Source: Pedobacter roseus (lineage in GTDB: Bacteria; Bacteroidota; Bacteroidia; Sphingobacteriales; Sphingobacteriaceae). Taken from it: DNA of 64,000 nucleotides. A program made the position numbers and the translations under genes. The DNA is taken from positions 4,712,001 through 4,776,000 of the forward strand of contig NZ_CP060723.1 of the NCBI RefSeq assembly GCF_014395225.1, given 5' to 3'. Position 1 is the first letter of the stretch, and each line of letters begins with the position of its first letter. Positions 61,773-64,000 of the stretch are shown here, piece by piece. The notes under the pieces are model-generated. The model saw only the letters and a program-made list of their open reading frames with translations, was not told where the DNA came from and did not search any database.

Positions 61773-62558
61773 CTAAACAGCCATCAACTTACTTACATGT
61801 TGCGTTAAAGCAACAAAATCTGCAACGGTTAACTGCTCTGCCCTTTTTTCAAAATAAATATGATCGTCCATTTTATCTTTCGGCATCACTGCAGAAACGG
61901 CATTGCGCAAGGTTTTTCTACGCTGATTGAAACCCGCCTTCACTACCCGCCAGAATAATTTTTCGTCACAGTCTAAAGCCTCCACTTCATTGCGGATTAA
62001 GCGGATCACTGCCGAATGAACCTTTGGCGGCGGATTAAACGTTCCTGGTTTAACGGTAAACAGGTATTCTATTTTATAATAAGCCTGCAAGAACACACTT
62101 AAAATACCATATTCTTTATTTCCAGCGGGTGCGGCACAACGTTGCGCCACTTCTTTCTGGAACATACCCACCATTTCTACCACTTTGTTGCGGTTATCTA
62201 AAATCTTAAATAAAATCTGCGAAGATATATTGTATGGAAAATTACCAATGATGGCAAATTTGTCAGGAAAAATATCATCAAAATTGAGTTTCAAAAAATC
62301 ACCGTTAATCAGGCGGTCGCCAAGCTCAGGATATTTTTCATTCAAAAAATGGAAGGACTCGGTATCGATATCAATCAGATAAGTTTCCAGGTCTTTACGT
62401 TGCAACAAAAAGTCAGATAAAATTCCCATCCCTGGTCCTACCTCTAAAACCTGCTTGTATTTATCGGTATTAACCAAAGCCTCTACAATGCGGTTGGCAA
62501 TGCCTTTATCGGTTAAAAAATGCTGACCTAAATGTTTTTTTGCTTTTACTAAACTCAT
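61773..62558 (-). CDS. rsmA: 16S rRNA dimethyladenosine transferase
   Basis: RsmA (KsgA) dimethylates two adjacent adenosines near the 3' end of 16S rRNA during ribosome assembly. The 261-aa protein has KKHLGQHFLTDKGIANRIV, the SAM-binding EVGPGMGILSD, the catalytic GNFPYNIS (NxPY type, with F) and FNQRRKTLRNAV. Length is standard. Divergent from pdxA with 194 bp between. Confidence 0.97.
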   Translation of the reverse strand: MSLVKAKKHLGQHFLTDKGIANRIVEALVNTDKYKQVLEVGPGMGILSDFLLQRKDLETYLIDIDTESFHFLNEKYPELGDRLINGDFLKLNFDDIFPDKFAIIGNFPYNISSQILFKILDNRNKVVEMVGMFQKEVAQRCAAPAGNKEYGILSVFLQAYYKIEYLFTVKPGTFNPPPKVHSAVIRLIRNEVEALDCDEKLFWRVVKAGFNQRRKTLRNAVSAVMPKDKMDDHIYFEKRAEQLTVADFVALTQHVSKLMAV

Positions 62559-62752
62559 CTTTACGCTTTATTTTGCCACGGAGGCACAGAAACCACAGAA
62601 AAACTTTGTAAAAAATGGGGAAACCATAATCCCTTCTCCGTGCAAACCGTGTTTCCGTGGCTACTCTATTTTGTACAAAATAACTAATTTTTATCCGGTA
62701 AGCGCCTGTTTAAACGAAAATCAGTAATTTGCGCTAAAATTTTCCAGTAATT

Positions 62753-63832
62753 ATGAGCGATAAACTTAAAATTGGCATCAGTATAGGCGACGTAAACGGC
62801 ATAGGTTTAGAGGTAATTATTAAAACATTATCCAATCCAGCTATTTTAAATTATTGTACACCAATTGTTTATGGCCATACTAAGGTTTCATCTTTTCACA
62901 GAAAGGCAAACAATCTGGGCGATTTCAGTTTTAACGTCATCAATCAAGCCAATCAGGCGCAGCCTAAAAAGGCAAACATGATTAATTGCTGGGAAGAAGA
63001 TGTAAAAATCGAATTGGGTCAGGTTACTCCAACAGGTGGAAAATATGCGCTTTTATCGTTAGAGCGTGCAACTGCCGACCTGGTAAACGGCGATATCGAT
63101 GCTTTGGTTACTGCTCCGATCAATAAACATAACATTCAATCAGAAACTTTTGCTTTTCCTGGACATACTGAATACCTACAGGAAAAAAGCGGAAGTAAAG
63201 ATGTATTGATGTTTTTAATCAGCGAAAATTTACGCGTGGGTGTAGTTACCGGTCATATCCCTGTAAAGGATGTTCCAACCTCAATTACAAAAGATAAAAT
63301 CATCAGTAAACTAAAGCTAATTAACGAAAGTCTGAAAAAAGATTTCTGGATCGAAAAGCCGAAAATTGCTGTTTTGGGTTTAAACCCACATGCAAGCGAT
63401 AACGGATTATTAGGTACCGAAGAAGCTGAAATCATTACCCCTGCCATTCAGGAAGCTTACGATAAAGGCATTGTTTGTTTTGGCCCTTACCCTGCCGATG
63501 GCTTTTTCGGCAATGGCAGTTACAAACAGTTCGATGCGGTTTTGGCCATGTACCACGACCAGGGTTTAATTCCTTTTAAAACTTTGGCTTTCCATAACGG
63601 CGTAAATTACACTGCTGGCTTAAACTTTGTACGTACATCGCCCGATCATGGTACCGGTTACGATATTGCAGGGAAAGATCTGGCAGATTCTACTTCTTTT
63701 ACCGAAGCGCTATTTTCGGCCATCCATATTGTAAAAAACCGCAGAGAACAAGAAGAAATGTTAGCAAACCAGTTACGTTCGGGCGGTAAAGTTGTGGAGA
63801 CACAGTTCGATATTAAAGATGATGCTTCTTAA
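62753..63832 (+). CDS. pdxA: 4-hydroxythreonine-4-phosphate dehydrogenase
   Basis: PdxA oxidises 4-phosphohydroxy-L-threonine in vitamin B6 synthesis. The 359-aa protein shows GISIGDVNGIGLEV, TAPINKHNI, FPGHTEYLQE, HDQGLIPFKT and TSPDHGTGYDIAGK, with the His residues that hold the metal. Length normal. Start gives a soluble protein. A short spacer follows to the window end. Confidence 0.96.
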   Translation: MSDKLKIGISIGDVNGIGLEVIIKTLSNPAILNYCTPIVYGHTKVSSFHRKANNLGDFSFNVINQANQAQPKKANMINCWEEDVKIELGQVTPTGGKYALLSLERATADLVNGDIDALVTAPINKHNIQSETFAFPGHTEYLQEKSGSKDVLMFLISENLRVGVVTGHIPVKDVPTSITKDKIISKLKLINESLKKDFWIEKPKIAVLGLNPHASDNGLLGTEEAEIITPAIQEAYDKGIVCFGPYPADGFFGNGSYKQFDAVLAMYHDQGLIPFKTLAFHNGVNYTAGLNFVRTSPDHGTGYDIAGKDLADSTSFTEALFSAIHIVKNRREQEEMLANQLRSGGKVVETQFDIKDDAS

Positions 63833-64000
63833 GAGGTAGAAGGCTGAGGGTAGAAAGGTGGAAGGTTTTTAGAGCAGAAAGACCAAAGCAGATAAGCGAT
63901 AGACTTAACACTCTTAGCCTCTGACTTCGGACACCCGACCTCAGACTTTCTAAAACTCAGAGTACTAAGATGGCCTAGGTGGTCGTTTTTTTTTGCAAAG
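63833..64000. other. Spacer after pdxA to the window end
   Basis: No gene seen. Repeat-type words (GAGGTAGAAGGCTGAGGG; CTCTGACTTCGG, CCGACCTCAGACTT) partly face each other. The last bases, TTTTTTTTTGCAAAG, look like the core of a promoter for a gene beyond the edge. Confidence 0.5.

Overview
The window reads as chromosome of a low-GC Bacteroidota, most likely Pedobacter or a close Sphingobacteriaceae relative. The reasons are the gldKLMN block and a PorW/SprE-type lipoprotein (type IX secretion/gliding), the split F0F1 ATP synthase operon without beta/epsilon genes, many short Bacteroidota lipoproteins, TAnnTTTG promoter boxes, and intergenic repeats of a kind common in this group. No rRNA, tRNA, CRISPR array, transposase, integrase or prophage gene was seen. 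Nearly everything looks like ordinary chromosomal gene content.

Layout. 1-4.6 kb: family 2 glycosyltransferase (cut by the window edge), a frameshifted UPF0104 membrane protein, ruvC, two lipoproteins and a repeat-filled spacer. 4.7-7.5 kb: secreted acid phosphatase, PKD lipoprotein, AAA_14/DUF4143 ATPase with a 32-bp repeated promoter region. 7.7-13.9 kb: ATP synthase operon (atpZ-like, small membrane protein, atpB, E, F, H, A, G), with atpB frameshifted as sequenced. 14-23 kb: porW, PBP1A, uvrC, and a nuclease inhibitor-nuclease pair. 23.3-31.4 kb: gldN-M-L-K, hemD, a DUF4271 protein and hemW. 31.5-39.6 kb: SDR, fasciclin protein, a JmjC-DUF3050-JmjC trio, an acetyltransferase, an S41-like protease, an NTF2-like protein and a sugar kinase. 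40-44.3 kb: VWA-DUF3861-AAA+ module and a metallophosphoesterase. 44.4-48.9 kb: a three-gene operon of S9-peptidase-like lipoprotein, histidine kinase and response regulator. 49-59 kb: TPR protein, small membrane proteins, GNAT, DUF4286, MazG, GT39, dtd, and a pair of uncharacterised exported proteins. 59-64 kb: fabH, clpS, thioredoxin-like, rsmA, pdxA.

What stands out. (1) The S9-family protein beside the two-component system has lost its catalytic Ser and apparently its His, so it looks like a pseudo-peptidase fused functionally to signalling. (2) Two gap-free paralogous JmjC proteins bracket a DUF3050 protein, suggesting an undescribed iron-oxygenase pathway. (3) A NuiA-like inhibitor sits 32 bp upstream of an exported NUC1-type nuclease. 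(4) Many spacers, including three inside the atp operon, hold hairpins built from short repeats whose sequence differs from place to place. (5) Both frameshifts lie at four-base G/C runs, which suggests sequence errors. Functions given for families are from general knowledge; no database search was run.
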